Virus record (IMG/VR): IMGVR_UViG_3300030329_001630
Span: 1-64,000 of that record
Direction: 5' to 3' (one strand)
DNA from: a virus
Length of the DNA: 64,000 nucleotides
The translations under genes were made by a program, and so were the position numbers. Of the stretch, positions 26,228 through 33,980 are shown piece after piece (positions within the stretch are counted from its first letter, which is position 1; every line of letters starts with the position of its first letter). A model generated the notes under the pieces. The model was not told where the DNA came from. It was given only the letters and a program-made list of their open reading frames with translations, and did no database searches.

Positions 26228-26755
26228 TTAATCGAATGGGATTTCATCAGTGATGACAGTAGGAGCATCAGGCTGTTCGCCGTCAGTCTCACTCACATCA
26301 CTGGCCGACACTGCGCTACCAGTTCCGAACGGGTTACTAGTTTCTCGCTGTTCTGATTCGTTCACACTCTTGAGGAGTACAGCGTTAAACTTCATTGAGA
26401 GGTAGGTCTTACCCATGACCTCAACGGGGTAGCAAACAGAATTAATGTTAACCGTATCACCAGACCAACAGAACCCCTTGGGTCGCGCTTCAACATTGTC
26501 AGCAGTATACATCTTGGGTGCATACTTTGACTTGAAGGTAATAACCTTGGAGCCATCCTTGACGGTCTTGACAAAAGGCTGGTCAACCTTCCACTCGTCA
26601 GCAAGCTTCTGGAGCTTGGCTTCGAGCTCCTCGTCATGCATCACGGTGATCTTATACTCACCTTCAGCATTGAACTTGGTGTCAGGGACGGCGACATGAG
26701 AATACTTTACAGTCAGGTCACCAGTCTTAATGGTAGCAGTAGGTCGATCAGTCAT
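26228..26755 (-). CDS. Single-stranded DNA-binding protein (gp2.5-like)
   Basis: A 175-residue protein between RusA and a small acidic gene. Start MTDRPTATIKTG with GGAG 11 nt upstream; a longer frame to 26848 lacks a site. The core has VTVNINSVCYPVEVMGKTYLSMKFN-type OB-fold strands (seen as DTVNINSVCYPVEV) and the C-terminus is acidic, ending TDEIPFD, the type of tail that recruits polymerase and helicase. The gene is comparatively GC-rich. Confidence 0.8.
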   Translation of the reverse strand: MTDRPTATIKTGDLTVKYSHVAVPDTKFNAEGEYKITVMHDEELEAKLQKLADEWKVDQPFVKTVKDGSKVITFKSKYAPKMYTADNVEARPKGFCWSGDTVNINSVCYPVEVMGKTYLSMKFNAVLLKSVNESEQRETSNPFGTGSAVSASDVSETDGEQPDAPTVITDEIPFD

Positions 26756-26951
26756 TAGTTTCGTTCTCCTTGTTAGCGTTAGCAATGACTTCTGCGAGAG
26801 ACTTAATCTGATTATTGAGGTTACTACTAAGCATAGTAATTCCCCCATAGAGTTCTTCCAGATAGGTAAGAACTACCTGTGCCTGTACACCAATCGGCTG
26901 CTCAGGCATCTCTTCTTGAATGGTTTCTTCAACAACGGTTTCTTCACTCAT
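26748..26951 (-). CDS. Small acidic protein upstream of SSB (67 aa)
   Basis: A 67-residue protein; start MSEETVVEE at 26951 has AAAGGA about 7 nt upstream. The N-terminus is Glu-rich, the rest a helix (VQAQVVLTYLEELYGGITML). Its stop overlaps the SSB start. Function unknown; possibly an SSB partner. Confidence 0.7.
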   Translation of the reverse strand: MSEETVVEETIQEEMPEQPIGVQAQVVLTYLEELYGGITMLSSNLNNQIKSLAEVIANANKENETND

Positions 26952-26985
26952 AGTTATCCTTTCCGGCACAGTAAGTGCCTATTGT

Positions 26986-27000
26986 AATAGCATGGGTTTT
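26986..27000 (-). promoter_or_regulatory. AAAACCCA-N3-TATT motif, copy A
   Basis: This gap before the 67-residue gene carries AAAACCCATGCTATT on the minus strand. The same pattern, with only three variable bases, is found in two other gaps (35976-35990 and 42265-42279). A short hairpin (GGCAC/GTGCC, 26965-26979) follows. It may be a promoter or operator. Confidence 0.4.
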
Positions 27001-27658
27001 ATGGCATCAGTTCGAGATACGGATGTCCATTCACAACTACTCCACATGCGTGAATTGGTTTAACAAGATAGTGCTCAGAATAGAGCATAGCAAGATGATC
27101 ATTGTCCACCCCGCACCCAACAGACATACCAAAGATGCGGTGATTGTTAGCACCAGACATCCAATTAATAGCTGCTTTTGTATGATGATGCCCCATGACC
27201 ACTGACTGGTTACGTGTTCGAGCCGCATTAAATGCCGGATAAGCAGAAGCAGCACCAGTCCCATGATAATAATAAACACCATCGATTTCAACATTCTGTT
27301 TCCACTCCCAGTTCTTTGTTTTATATAGTTCTTTATATTCCTTCAGGTACATAGCAGGAATACCGGCATCGGCTGCAATCCTATGGACACGACAGTCATG
27401 ATTACCAATAGTGACGGTAGCGTTTGGGTACGCCTTGTACCAACGCTTAACTGTATCAAAGGCAAGTTCGTATTCCCTGATCGCGTCGGGCGATTCAGGG
27501 TTTGCTTTATGATACGAAATGACATGGTGATCGATAACGTCACCAATGAATACTGTTTGGTCAGTCCTATATTTCCTTCGTATACTTCTGACGAAATCAA
27601 AGTAGTCGTCTTTAACAGCAGGGGCGTGTAAGTCCCCGATTACTAATACTCTACTCAT
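26999..27658 (-). CDS. Metallophosphoesterase
   Basis: A 219-residue calcineurin-type phosphoesterase with GDLHAP (residues 8-13), GDVIDHH, GNHD and GHHH, the five metal and catalytic motifs. Substrate unknown; phage relatives act on nucleotides or phosphoproteins. Start ATG 27658 has GGAG 10 nt upstream and overlaps the sigma-like gene by 8 nt. A longer frame to 27706 is not supported. Confidence 0.85.
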   Translation of the reverse strand: MSRVLVIGDLHAPAVKDDYFDFVRSIRRKYRTDQTVFIGDVIDHHVISYHKANPESPDAIREYELAFDTVKRWYKAYPNATVTIGNHDCRVHRIAADAGIPAMYLKEYKELYKTKNWEWKQNVEIDGVYYYHGTGAASAYPAFNAARTRNQSVVMGHHHTKAAINWMSGANNHRIFGMSVGCGVDNDHLAMLYSEHYLVKPIHACGVVVNGHPYLELMP

Positions 27659-28229
27659 TGATTTTACTCCTAATGTCTCTGCACTTACGGGAAACCATAG
27701 ACTCACTTATGTCCATCATTACACCAATGGTTTTCATTGTGGTTCCCTGAGCAATTTGGTTGACAATAAACCGTTCGTGTTTTGTAATACTCGGTTTATT
27801 GACGATTTGTTCTCTGAAAGTTTCTTTTGAATCCAAAGGGTTATTGCATTCACTTGCACCGTTGCATTCATTAGAATGGGGGATATCACTTTCTGCGAAC
27901 TGTTGCATTTTGTGGATATAACGGCCTTCTTCCTTACCTTCCCAGTTTCTGTGCATACCTTCCTCAAATGACCTCATGCCATCTGAGATTCTTCCCCCAA
28001 GGTAAAGGAAACAGTACTTAGTAAACGGAACACCTTTGCTTTCGTCCCACGACTTTAGCAAATTTTGAATCTGAATCCATCCCTCACTGAGCAATGCTTC
28101 TTTAGACCATCGATTGAAGTAATTGCTTTTGAGCTTCTGACCGACAATAATCTGAATCAACTCAACAAGATCATTTTCGTTAGCGATGTCAATTGGGTTC
28201 TTTTCGTAATCTCTGAATTTATTCCGCAT
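27651..28229 (-). CDS. FliA-like sigma factor
   Basis: A 192-residue protein with the layout of a sigma-70-family (FliA/sigma-28-like) factor. Region 2 is seen at about residues 45-90: LLSEGWIQIQNLLKSWDESKG, then VPFTKYCFLYLGGRISDGMR, closely matching the family's D-L-x-x-x-G-x-x-G-L-x-x-A-x-x-x-F/Y-D-x-x-x-G-V-x-F-x-x-Y-A. Region 4 at the C-terminus (ITKHERFIVNQIAQG..TMKTIGVMMDISESMVSRKCRDIRSKI) has a helix-turn-helix with S-E-S-x-V-S. Region 3 appears short or absent. The start 28229 has GAGG 10 nt upstream. It lies downstream of the phage's own polymerase, so it may redirect host RNA polymerase; this is inference. Confidence 0.72.
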   Translation of the reverse strand: MRNKFRDYEKNPIDIANENDLVELIQIIVGQKLKSNYFNRWSKEALLSEGWIQIQNLLKSWDESKGVPFTKYCFLYLGGRISDGMRSFEEGMHRNWEGKEEGRYIHKMQQFAESDIPHSNECNGASECNNPLDSKETFREQIVNKPSITKHERFIVNQIAQGTTMKTIGVMMDISESMVSRKCRDIRSKINE

Positions 28230-28494
28230 TAAAGTAATCCTCTTCTGTAAAGTTATCGTCAGGACCATCTACTACAAATTCAATGTTTACAAGATCTTCT
28301 GGAAGATCGTCTTCTTTAGACAGGTGTTTATCACCAATAGTCTGTACGTTATCAAGAATAATGTTTACCCAAGAAATATGAGGTAACATAATCTGATACG
28401 TAGCGTTTTCTCCTTCTAGGATATTAAACTCGATTGTATCAAGAAGCTCCTCCATTGTGTGCTCCGAATTGATCGTTGTTGTGTGTTTGAACAT
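28219..28494 (-). CDS. Acidic hypothetical protein (91 aa)
   Basis: A 91-residue acidic protein; start MFKHTTTINSE at 28494 has AGGAGG 6 nt upstream. It has a Glu/Asp-rich C-terminus (VVDGPDDNFTEEDYFNAE) and a central ISWVNIILDNV strand. It overlaps the sigma-like gene start by 11 nt. No family recognised. Confidence 0.7.
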   Translation of the reverse strand: MFKHTTTINSEHTMEELLDTIEFNILEGENATYQIMLPHISWVNIILDNVQTIGDKHLSKEDDLPEDLVNIEFVVDGPDDNFTEEDYFNAE

Positions 28495-28738
28495 CAGAAT
28501 CCTCCTTGAGGTAATGAATTTCTTGTACCATTTCAATAGGGATGAGATGCACAGCACCTCCTGCTTGCCCATCATGTTGGATCGTATCCGTCAAAACAAT
28601 CCGGTCTTCTGTGAAATTAATGACGTAACCAATAGTGTTTACAATACAAATTTCAGCAGAAGCTGCTTCTTTAATATCTTCGGCATCTTCCCATCCGGGT
28701 CCGCCGGTTGACTGCGCGTCCTTCCATTTGACTCTCAT
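28439..28738 (-). CDS. Small hypothetical protein after RNA polymerase (99 aa)
   Basis: A 99-residue protein whose ATG 28738 (MRVKWKDAQ) lies just after the polymerase stop with GAAGG 9 nt upstream. The larger in-frame start at 28912 would overlap the polymerase and is less likely. It is beta-rich (VNTIGYVINFTEDRIVLTDT, and IPIEMVQEIHYL), resembling small proteins seen near early genes of other podoviruses. Function unknown. Confidence 0.65.
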   Translation of the reverse strand: MRVKWKDAQSTGGPGWEDAEDIKEAASAEICIVNTIGYVINFTEDRIVLTDTIQHDGQAGGAVHLIPIEMVQEIHYLKEDSDVQTHNNDQFGAHNGGAS

Positions 28739-28772
28739 GATTCTACCTTCGTTAAGGATAGATTTCAACCAC

Positions 28773-31337
28773 TCAGCAGAAGAGATATTCAGATTCGAGA
28801 ATTTCTTCTGGAACGAGGCCACCTTGTTCTGGAATGTCTGGGAGTTCGTGACCGGAAAAGTTTTCGAGATCTTGTTTAAATAATTCGAGTTGGCTTTCTT
28901 TGTGAATTTCATAAAATGTTTCCCTTGATATACGTGTTAGATACTTTAGGTAAATAATAGGTACTCCGAAGCTATCGTGGATCATGCAAAAGTTTCTGCA
29001 CCCCATTGCCAGCAAACGCAATACCACAAATACCATATGAGCAGCGTCAATTGAGTGGACCCAGTTAGGAGGGATAGCCGTAGCCATTTTCCTAACGTCC
29101 ATGTCCTCAGTAAACTGCCACATTTCTGCCGTAGATCTAATACGTACATCATTCTTTAGCAGTAAAGCAATATCAGTGATATACTCTACATGTTCAGTGT
29201 AATACTGCCTGACTTTAAATCCAGAAGGAGTTGTCCATTGAAGAGGCTTTTTCTTTCTGTCATCACTATTATAACAAACTTCAACACATGCTTTAATATA
29301 CTCTTTAGCTTCGTTAGGAAGAATTAAGGCTTCTTGGAGTGCTTCCCAAATTACAGACGTACATTCCATGATGGCCCCTTGCCAGCTTAGGCCACGCCCT
29401 TCGAGCAATGGTCTACACCAGTCAAGATGTCCCTCAGATCGGATGTACTGTCTTGCACTGTAGAATGTGACTCCGTAAGGATCACACATTACAGTCCTTT
29501 TAGGTAACCCTCTTGGCATCTTCTTGTCTTTTTCTGTGTGCTCCCAATGGGTTAAAAACATATCAAAGTATTGATTAGCATCACGTTCTGCTTCCATTTT
29601 TGCAGTAGCGTTATGAGCAATAAACTTATACATATCACCCGGTTTAGAGGTTTTACTAACATTAACAAGTTCAGCTAAGTTTTCAGCTTTAGTTGTACCT
29701 ACCCAATGTTGAATACCATTGCATGTCCCGTCAAGATTCTTAGGGACATACGAGTATCCTGTTTCTAAAGCAATAAAGAAATCAATAGTATCAGCCAGTC
29801 GCCTGAATGATATATTCTTTTTAGCTTTATCATCTTTCCAAAGATTTACAGTACCTTCAGGGTCTTCGTATACTTGACGAAGCATACTCATATTGTCATC
29901 GACCCATTGAGCACGTTCTTCAAAAGACGCTTTATCAAAGTCCCACCTGTTAGCTAAGTGAACCTTTAACCAGAAGTAGTCACATTCTTCTTTAACTTCA
30001 TTTGATTCTAACTTAACTCCTTCAGCGAATTGAATTATACCGCAGTCGAAGTCCCCACTTTGAGGAGATAGAAACGATGACTGCGTATAGCATCTCCCCC
30101 TAAAGTCAGAAGAATAAGCGTGCCAAAATATCAAGTCTTTAAGATCATCCGCAATAAGTAAACGCATTTCCATTTGCATTCTCTTTTGCTTAGTCTTTTC
30201 CCATAGACCCCATGCTTCAGCACGTTCGTTTTTCCATTTAGCTATTACTTCTTTTTCTTCTCCTTCAGGGAAAGGTCTACTGAATACAAACTCATCGTGG
30301 TCGTAAGGAGGCAGGTTACACACCTGTCGATTAGACTTGTACAGATTAGTCATTACCTCAAGAACTCTTTTGTTGATGCTCCATTCAGTACCTTGCAATG
30401 CATTAAGGGCATTGATTGACTGTTGGCTATGCTCACTATTGTTCTTGTAGTAATTGCCTGCTCTTGTGTTATGAACAGATGACTTCCTGTATTCTAAGTG
30501 TAAAGCACCACCCCAGTCCTCCGCTGTCTTGTTAGGATAGTCGTGAGGAATAGGTGGGCACACCATTGGATAATACAACCACTTATAATATTGGTAAAAA
30601 TTATGAAATGCCTCGAAGTTTTTCGTAAACTCTTCTCGCAGTGAGATAATAGTATGTCTTTTAATCTGTCCGTTTTTTACAATAGCGATAGGGTTTTCAA
30701 CAAAGGGCATAATACTTTCTTTGTTTCCTACCATTAAGGTATAGAACGATAAGGCAACCACATTTCTCTTTTGGTTATCCCATGTAGGTAACGTTTGACA
30801 CTTACGTGCAAACGCTTTCATTCTTTTCTTGTTCCAATTCTTAAAGTAATGCGACTGTCGGGCAAACTCATTGCTGTAGTTTTCTTTAGCCAGTCGTATG
30901 CCGATAGCCAGCCACAGTTCTCTTGATATAACACCTAGTATATTCTGTTTAGTTTGTGATCTTAAGTCTCCTAAGTTATAGTTATCGTACTTAATACCGT
31001 CCGATGCTTGGATCAGACGAGACGATAAGCAGCTATCAAGCAATGCCTTGACAACAATAGCAGCACATCGTTCAGCACCCAACAAGTGAGCAATAGTAAG
31101 CCAGTAAGGCTTCTTTTTTACTTTTTCATATTGTTCTTCTGTCCAATTAATGTAATCGCTAAGGTATTCTGTGTAATCAAACACGAATTCCTTCTCGCGT
31201 GGAGATGCACTAGGGGACATGTTAACATTGTTGAGGTACTTTTCAATGGATTGTTTAGCTGCTTTGTCTTCGTTGGCTAACTGAAGATTTGTTAGCCTTC
31301 TTCTTTCTTCTTTTGTGTACGTTTCCCATATTGTCAT
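28773..31337 (-). CDS. Single-subunit DNA-dependent RNA polymerase (T7-like)
   Basis: An 854-residue polymerase, like T7 gp1 (883 aa). Catalytic motifs: DGTCNGIQHW near 532 (metal Asp), PKRTVMCDPYG near 611 (Lys and Tyr), PNWVHSIDAAH near 756 and IHDSFG near 786 (second metal Asp). It transcribes the phage genes from its own promoters. ATG 31337 has AAGGAG 5 nt upstream; MIRSP at 31352 is less likely. The C-terminus ends EYLFC, where T7 has FAFA. It is unusually far from the first gene of the window because the accessory block lies upstream. Confidence 0.95.
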   Translation of the reverse strand: MTIWETYTKEERRRLTNLQLANEDKAAKQSIEKYLNNVNMSPSASPREKEFVFDYTEYLSDYINWTEEQYEKVKKKPYWLTIAHLLGAERCAAIVVKALLDSCLSSRLIQASDGIKYDNYNLGDLRSQTKQNILGVISRELWLAIGIRLAKENYSNEFARQSHYFKNWNKKRMKAFARKCQTLPTWDNQKRNVVALSFYTLMVGNKESIMPFVENPIAIVKNGQIKRHTIISLREEFTKNFEAFHNFYQYYKWLYYPMVCPPIPHDYPNKTAEDWGGALHLEYRKSSVHNTRAGNYYKNNSEHSQQSINALNALQGTEWSINKRVLEVMTNLYKSNRQVCNLPPYDHDEFVFSRPFPEGEEKEVIAKWKNERAEAWGLWEKTKQKRMQMEMRLLIADDLKDLIFWHAYSSDFRGRCYTQSSFLSPQSGDFDCGIIQFAEGVKLESNEVKEECDYFWLKVHLANRWDFDKASFEERAQWVDDNMSMLRQVYEDPEGTVNLWKDDKAKKNISFRRLADTIDFFIALETGYSYVPKNLDGTCNGIQHWVGTTKAENLAELVNVSKTSKPGDMYKFIAHNATAKMEAERDANQYFDMFLTHWEHTEKDKKMPRGLPKRTVMCDPYGVTFYSARQYIRSEGHLDWCRPLLEGRGLSWQGAIMECTSVIWEALQEALILPNEAKEYIKACVEVCYNSDDRKKKPLQWTTPSGFKVRQYYTEHVEYITDIALLLKNDVRIRSTAEMWQFTEDMDVRKMATAIPPNWVHSIDAAHMVFVVLRLLAMGCRNFCMIHDSFGVPIIYLKYLTRISRETFYEIHKESQLELFKQDLENFSGHELPDIPEQGGLVPEEILESEYLFC

Positions 31338-31449
31338 TGGACTCCTTATCACTCATAATGTTAAGTTTCTTCTTTCCAAAAATTTTCTCATATTCTTTAT
31401 CATACTTTTTTCTATCTACATCTCTGTATCTATCGCCTTTACCGCTCAT
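31255..31449 (-). CDS. Small basic protein (64 aa) before RNA polymerase
   Basis: A 64-residue, very basic protein; start MSGKGDRYRDVD has AAAGGAG 8 nt upstream. C-terminus is KRRKKKANKSSVSQRRQSS, mostly Lys/Arg. It overlaps the first 28 codons of the polymerase in another frame. It may bind nucleic acid. A longer frame to 31545 is only the tRNA-Leu read through. Confidence 0.65.
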   Translation of the reverse strand: MSGKGDRYRDVDRKKYDKEYEKIFGKKKLNIMSDKESNDNMGNVHKRRKKKANKSSVSQRRQSS

Positions 31450-31466
31450 AAGGTACTCCTTTCTAA

Positions 31467-31551
31467 TAGCTCCGGGGGGACTCGAACCCCCATGAGGTTT
31501 ACCCTCGACGGATTTTAAGTCCGTTGCGTCTGCCAATTCCGCCACAGAGCC
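31467..31551 (-). tRNA. tRNA-Leu (UAA anticodon)
   Basis: An 85-nt cloverleaf with a long variable arm. The anticodon loop is CTTAAAA (UAA). D arm GCGGAATTGGCAGACGC and T arm GGGGG-TTCGAGT-CCCCC are seen. Acceptor GGCTCTG pairs CGGAGCT; the first pair is G-U. No CCA is encoded. Confidence 0.93.
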
Positions 31552-31555
31552 ATCA

Positions 31556-31629
31556 CACTTCGGGAAGGACTCGAACCTTCGACCTGCGGATTAGAAGTCC
31601 GCTGCTCTATCCGACTGAGCTACCGAAGC
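31556..31629 (-). tRNA. tRNA-Arg (UCU anticodon)
   Basis: A 74-nt cloverleaf with anticodon loop CTTCTAA (UCU, reads AGA/AGG). T arm GAAGG-TTCGAGT-CCTTC; acceptor GCTTCGG with CCGAAGT, first pair G-U; no CCA. It overlaps the last codons of the citrate-synthase-like gene by 10 nt. AGA is common in the late genes. Confidence 0.93.
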
Positions 31630-32150
31630 CCTTTCTTCTTAGAGATTTTCCACAATTCAGTCCAAGCAGGAAGCCTAGCATTTACTAAATGGAACGCTGC
31701 TTCTTCAATAGGTACGCCAGATTCAATACAGCAAGCTACAGTATAATAAGAAGCATTAGGGTACAACATTAAGCCTTCATTATGTAAAAATTTAGTAACT
31801 CTCTTTTCTGTTTCTTTTGTTGCACTACCTTCTAAGATACAATCAACAGCGAAGAATACAGAATCTGGTTCTCCTTTAACGAAAGAAGATCCCCAGCCCG
31901 GAATCTTGTAATGATTTAACAGATGGGTTTTGATTTCATTCTCGTAGTTTAATTCAGAGCACCTCGAAATAAATTTATGTGTTTGCATAAGAGGGGCATG
32001 AATTTCTCCAAGTGTAAGAAGCCCTCCTGCAATGGAGGTAAAGTAATCTTTTCCGACTTCCGCAAGCGCTGCTACCGAAGCCGCCGAAGCGTTATTCCTT
32101 AATGCAATTTCATTTTGAAATGAATACATTTCTTCTAATAAGGTGTGCAT
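31620..32150 (-). CDS. Citrate-synthase-like protein, active-site residues lost
   Basis: A 176-residue protein that matches three blocks of citrate synthase. Block 1, IAGGLLTLGEIHAPL, aligns with the AAG-x-x-x-L-x-G-P-x-HGG segment and keeps the His. Block 2, IPGWGSSFVKGEPD, aligns with x-GFGHRVYK-x-x-DPR but has Ser in place of the catalytic His. Block 3, LYPNASYYTVACCIESGVPIEE and then FHLVNARLPAWTELW, aligns with the LYPNVDFYSG and ARTVGWIAHW segments but has Ser for the catalytic Asp. The N-terminal half of normal citrate synthase is missing. Start ATG 32150 has AAAGGAG 7 nt upstream. It sits between tRNA-Arg and tRNA-Lys. Probably not a catalyst; role unknown. Confidence 0.7.
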   Translation of the reverse strand: MHTLLEEMYSFQNEIALRNNASAASVAALAEVGKDYFTSIAGGLLTLGEIHAPLMQTHKFISRCSELNYENEIKTHLLNHYKIPGWGSSFVKGEPDSVFFAVDCILEGSATKETEKRVTKFLHNEGLMLYPNASYYTVACCIESGVPIEEAAFHLVNARLPAWTELWKISKKKGLR

Positions 32151-32169
32151 AATTTCTCCTTTCTGAGAA

Positions 32170-32241
32170 TACCCTCGGCAGGACTCGAACCTGCGACCGA
32201 TCGGTTAAAAGCCGAATGCTCTACCACTGAGCTACGAGGGC
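32170..32241 (-). tRNA. tRNA-Lys (UUU anticodon)
   Basis: A 72-nt cloverleaf with anticodon loop CTTTTAA (UUU). D arm GCTCAGTGGTAGAGC and T arm GCAGG-TTCGAGT-CCTGC. Acceptor GCCCTCG with CGAGGGT, first pair G-U; no CCA. The outermost pair of the anticodon stem is U-U. Confidence 0.93.
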
Positions 32242-32245
32242 AGGT

Positions 32246-32267
32246 GCCCCTTGAGTGTTCAAGGGGC
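32246..32267 (-). terminator. Strong stem-loop between DUF932 gene and tRNA-Lys
   Basis: A perfect 9-bp stem GCCCCTTGA / TCAAGGGGC with a 4-nt loop, right before tRNA-Lys. There is no T run after it, so it may be a processing site or barrier rather than a terminator. The remaining gap (32268-32348) has no gene, but it holds an 8-bp inverted repeat, CATGGTGT / ACACCATG, at 32275-32282 and 32332-32339. Confidence 0.5.
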
Positions 32268-32348
32268 GGGGGGACATGGTGTAAGTTTTGAGGAAACTAG
32301 GCATCCCCCCTTTCATTATAAGAGGTTATGCACACCATGCCATAAAAC

Positions 32349-33332
32349 TTAGAAAGCCAACGCGGCCTTCATGATTTTGTTAGAAGTTTCTGCCTTCTTA
32401 CCCATCAGCATTTCACCAGCCCGATTCTCGTAAGAAGCCTTACGCCCTCGGGTTGAGATCTTGTGCTGAACATCGGAGGTTACTGCGTTAGCAGCAAGCC
32501 ACATTGAGGGTCGGATCCCGTCGATTTCACGTTCGTTCTCAAACGTGATCTTGACGCTTTCCATGAATCTCGTTGCTTCCTTAACAGCAGCGGTCTCATT
32601 CTTGAGGATCTTGGGATCAGTCACCATCGTAAATGCCTGTCGCCAGAATTCATTGAGGCGATCATGAGTGACATCCTTCTGAGCGAGGGAGTTTACGGTA
32701 GTGTAGAACCACTCACGGTTCTTCTTGTATTCTCCAAGCGCAGTACGCATGTCAGCCAGCTTGGTCTGGAAGTCTCCGTTGTGGCTGATCGAGTAGGTCT
32801 GGCCCTTAGCATTGCTCAGTGCCATCTGAAGAGTGTTCTGGCAAACGATACGAATTGACGTACCGAAGCCACGAAGAGAGAACTTGCCGTCGTGCCCATT
32901 GCACAGGCAGAAGTAAGTATCAAGAACGTCACGCTCTTCCTTGCCAACCTCAATGCTGGATCCCTTGAGCAGGATCACGACACGCTTGCCGCCCATCATT
33001 GAGAAAGCTGACTCGACTTTGACATCATCGGACACGGAGTACGCAAGTTCTGCAAGCTCCACATTCTGGAAGATGTTGTAGTCACTGGAGACATAACCAA
33101 GGGCTTCCTTGGTGTCTTCACGGTACGTCATGCACCGGTCGGAATCCATCACAGTAACACCATTGCTGGTGTAGCCAAACACGCCATCCGTCTTGTAGAC
33201 GTACCAATCGAGTCCGGCCTTTTCAACCGCACCGAGAGGACTCATCTCATCCTGAATAACGTAGCCCAGCCCGTGCCAAGCCTTGTTCTTGTGAAAGACA
33301 GCGCCGTCAGTGGTGGTAATTTCGTGTGACAT
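32349..33332 (-). CDS. DUF932 / TIGR03299 phage-plasmid protein
   Basis: A 327-residue protein with the TIGR03299 hallmarks: AWHGLGYVI near the N-terminus, AGLDWYV, YRDxxxxxLGYVSSDY as YREDTKEALGYVSSDYNIFQN, and FGTSIRIVCQNTLQMAL. The family is widespread in phages and plasmids, function unclear. Start ATG 33332 has AAAGG about 11 nt upstream; a TTG at 33356 is weaker. The gene is clearly more GC-rich than its neighbours, as are capsid and SSB, suggesting heavy expression or different origin. Confidence 0.85.
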   Translation of the reverse strand: MSHEITTTDGAVFHKNKAWHGLGYVIQDEMSPLGAVEKAGLDWYVYKTDGVFGYTSNGVTVMDSDRCMTYREDTKEALGYVSSDYNIFQNVELAELAYSVSDDVKVESAFSMMGGKRVVILLKGSSIEVGKEERDVLDTYFCLCNGHDGKFSLRGFGTSIRIVCQNTLQMALSNAKGQTYSISHNGDFQTKLADMRTALGEYKKNREWFYTTVNSLAQKDVTHDRLNEFWRQAFTMVTDPKILKNETAAVKEATRFMESVKITFENEREIDGIRPSMWLAANAVTSDVQHKISTRGRKASYENRAGEMLMGKKAETSNKIMKAALAF

Positions 33333-33348
33333 AGTATGTTGACCTTTC

Positions 33349-33468
33349 TTAGTCAAAGAGATCTAGGGCTTTACCGATAAAGCCCAAAATGATACCAGTA
33401 AAAACAAGAAACAAAAAGTAATCAAAACAACCTATTCCATACAGTAAAAATCCATCTGCTCCGTTCAT
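33349..33468 (-). CDS. 39-aa membrane peptide
   Basis: A 39-residue peptide (MNGADGFLLYGIGCFDYFLF start) with one hydrophobic span through LVFTGIILGFIG and a charged tail KALDLFD. AAGG lies 10 nt before ATG 33468. It fills the gap upstream of the DUF932 gene. Confidence 0.6.
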   Translation of the reverse strand: MNGADGFLLYGIGCFDYFLFLVFTGIILGFIGKALDLFD

Positions 33469-33475
33469 TATATCG

Positions 33476-33811
33476 TCACCTTAGGTACACCTTCTTTACA
33501 AATTCTTTTTCTAACATGATACTATCTATCCCAAGTCTTCCTGCCGTTTCTTCATGATAAATCCATTCTTCTGCCCAAATAGCAACACGATGGAATACTG
33601 CTTCTGCGGAATGAAGAGGTACAGTAAACTTCCATTCTTTGTAACCAAGTACATCACCATCTTGGATTATACATTTGCAGGGAAATTCTCTTATTACAGC
33701 TTGCCTGCACTCATCAAAAATAACTTCCTTTAATTCTGCTTGCACTTTTTCATCTGTTGCAACAGTGTTAGGGACCATTATTGTGTAACGAACACAATCA
33801 CGTTCAGTCAT
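33476..33811 (-). CDS. Hypothetical protein (111 aa)
   Basis: A 111-residue protein starting MTERDCVRYTIMVPN at 33811, with AAAGGA 9 nt upstream; ATG 33817 is another choice. It has strands in the first and last thirds and a helix AEAVFHRVAIWAEEWIYH. No family recognised. It overlaps its upstream neighbour by 8 nt. Confidence 0.65.
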   Translation of the reverse strand: MTERDCVRYTIMVPNTVATDEKVQAELKEVIFDECRQAVIREFPCKCIIQDGDVLGYKEWKFTVPLHSAEAVFHRVAIWAEEWIYHEETAGRLGIDSIMLEKEFVKKVYLR

Positions 33812-33980
33812 CTGCATATTCCTTTAAACCGATTTCATGTACGGGATCAATGTCTTTAGGTGAGCTTCCTTCACATAACATATCGTGCTGTTCGGGTGTA
33901 ATAAAGCAAATCGAACAGCCGTCTACTCCTGTGTATGTCTCACCATCGCTTAATACCAAGATTGTCATTAGCTTACTCAT
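33804..33980 (-). CDS. Hypothetical protein (58 aa)
   Basis: A 58-residue protein starting MSKLMTILVLSDGETYTG. Its start and ribosome site (AAGGA) lie inside the end of the upstream gene (EGNSDE), in an 18-nt sequence repeated exactly at 40670-40687. No family recognised. Confidence 0.65.
   Translation of the reverse strand: MSKLMTILVLSDGETYTGVDGCSICFITPEQHDMLCEGSSPKDIDPVHEIGLKEYADD

Noticed and set aside
31450-31545. Long N-terminal extension of the small basic protein
   Set aside because: It is the translation of tRNA-Leu (AELADATDLKSVE is typical). The ribosome site supports the start at 31449.
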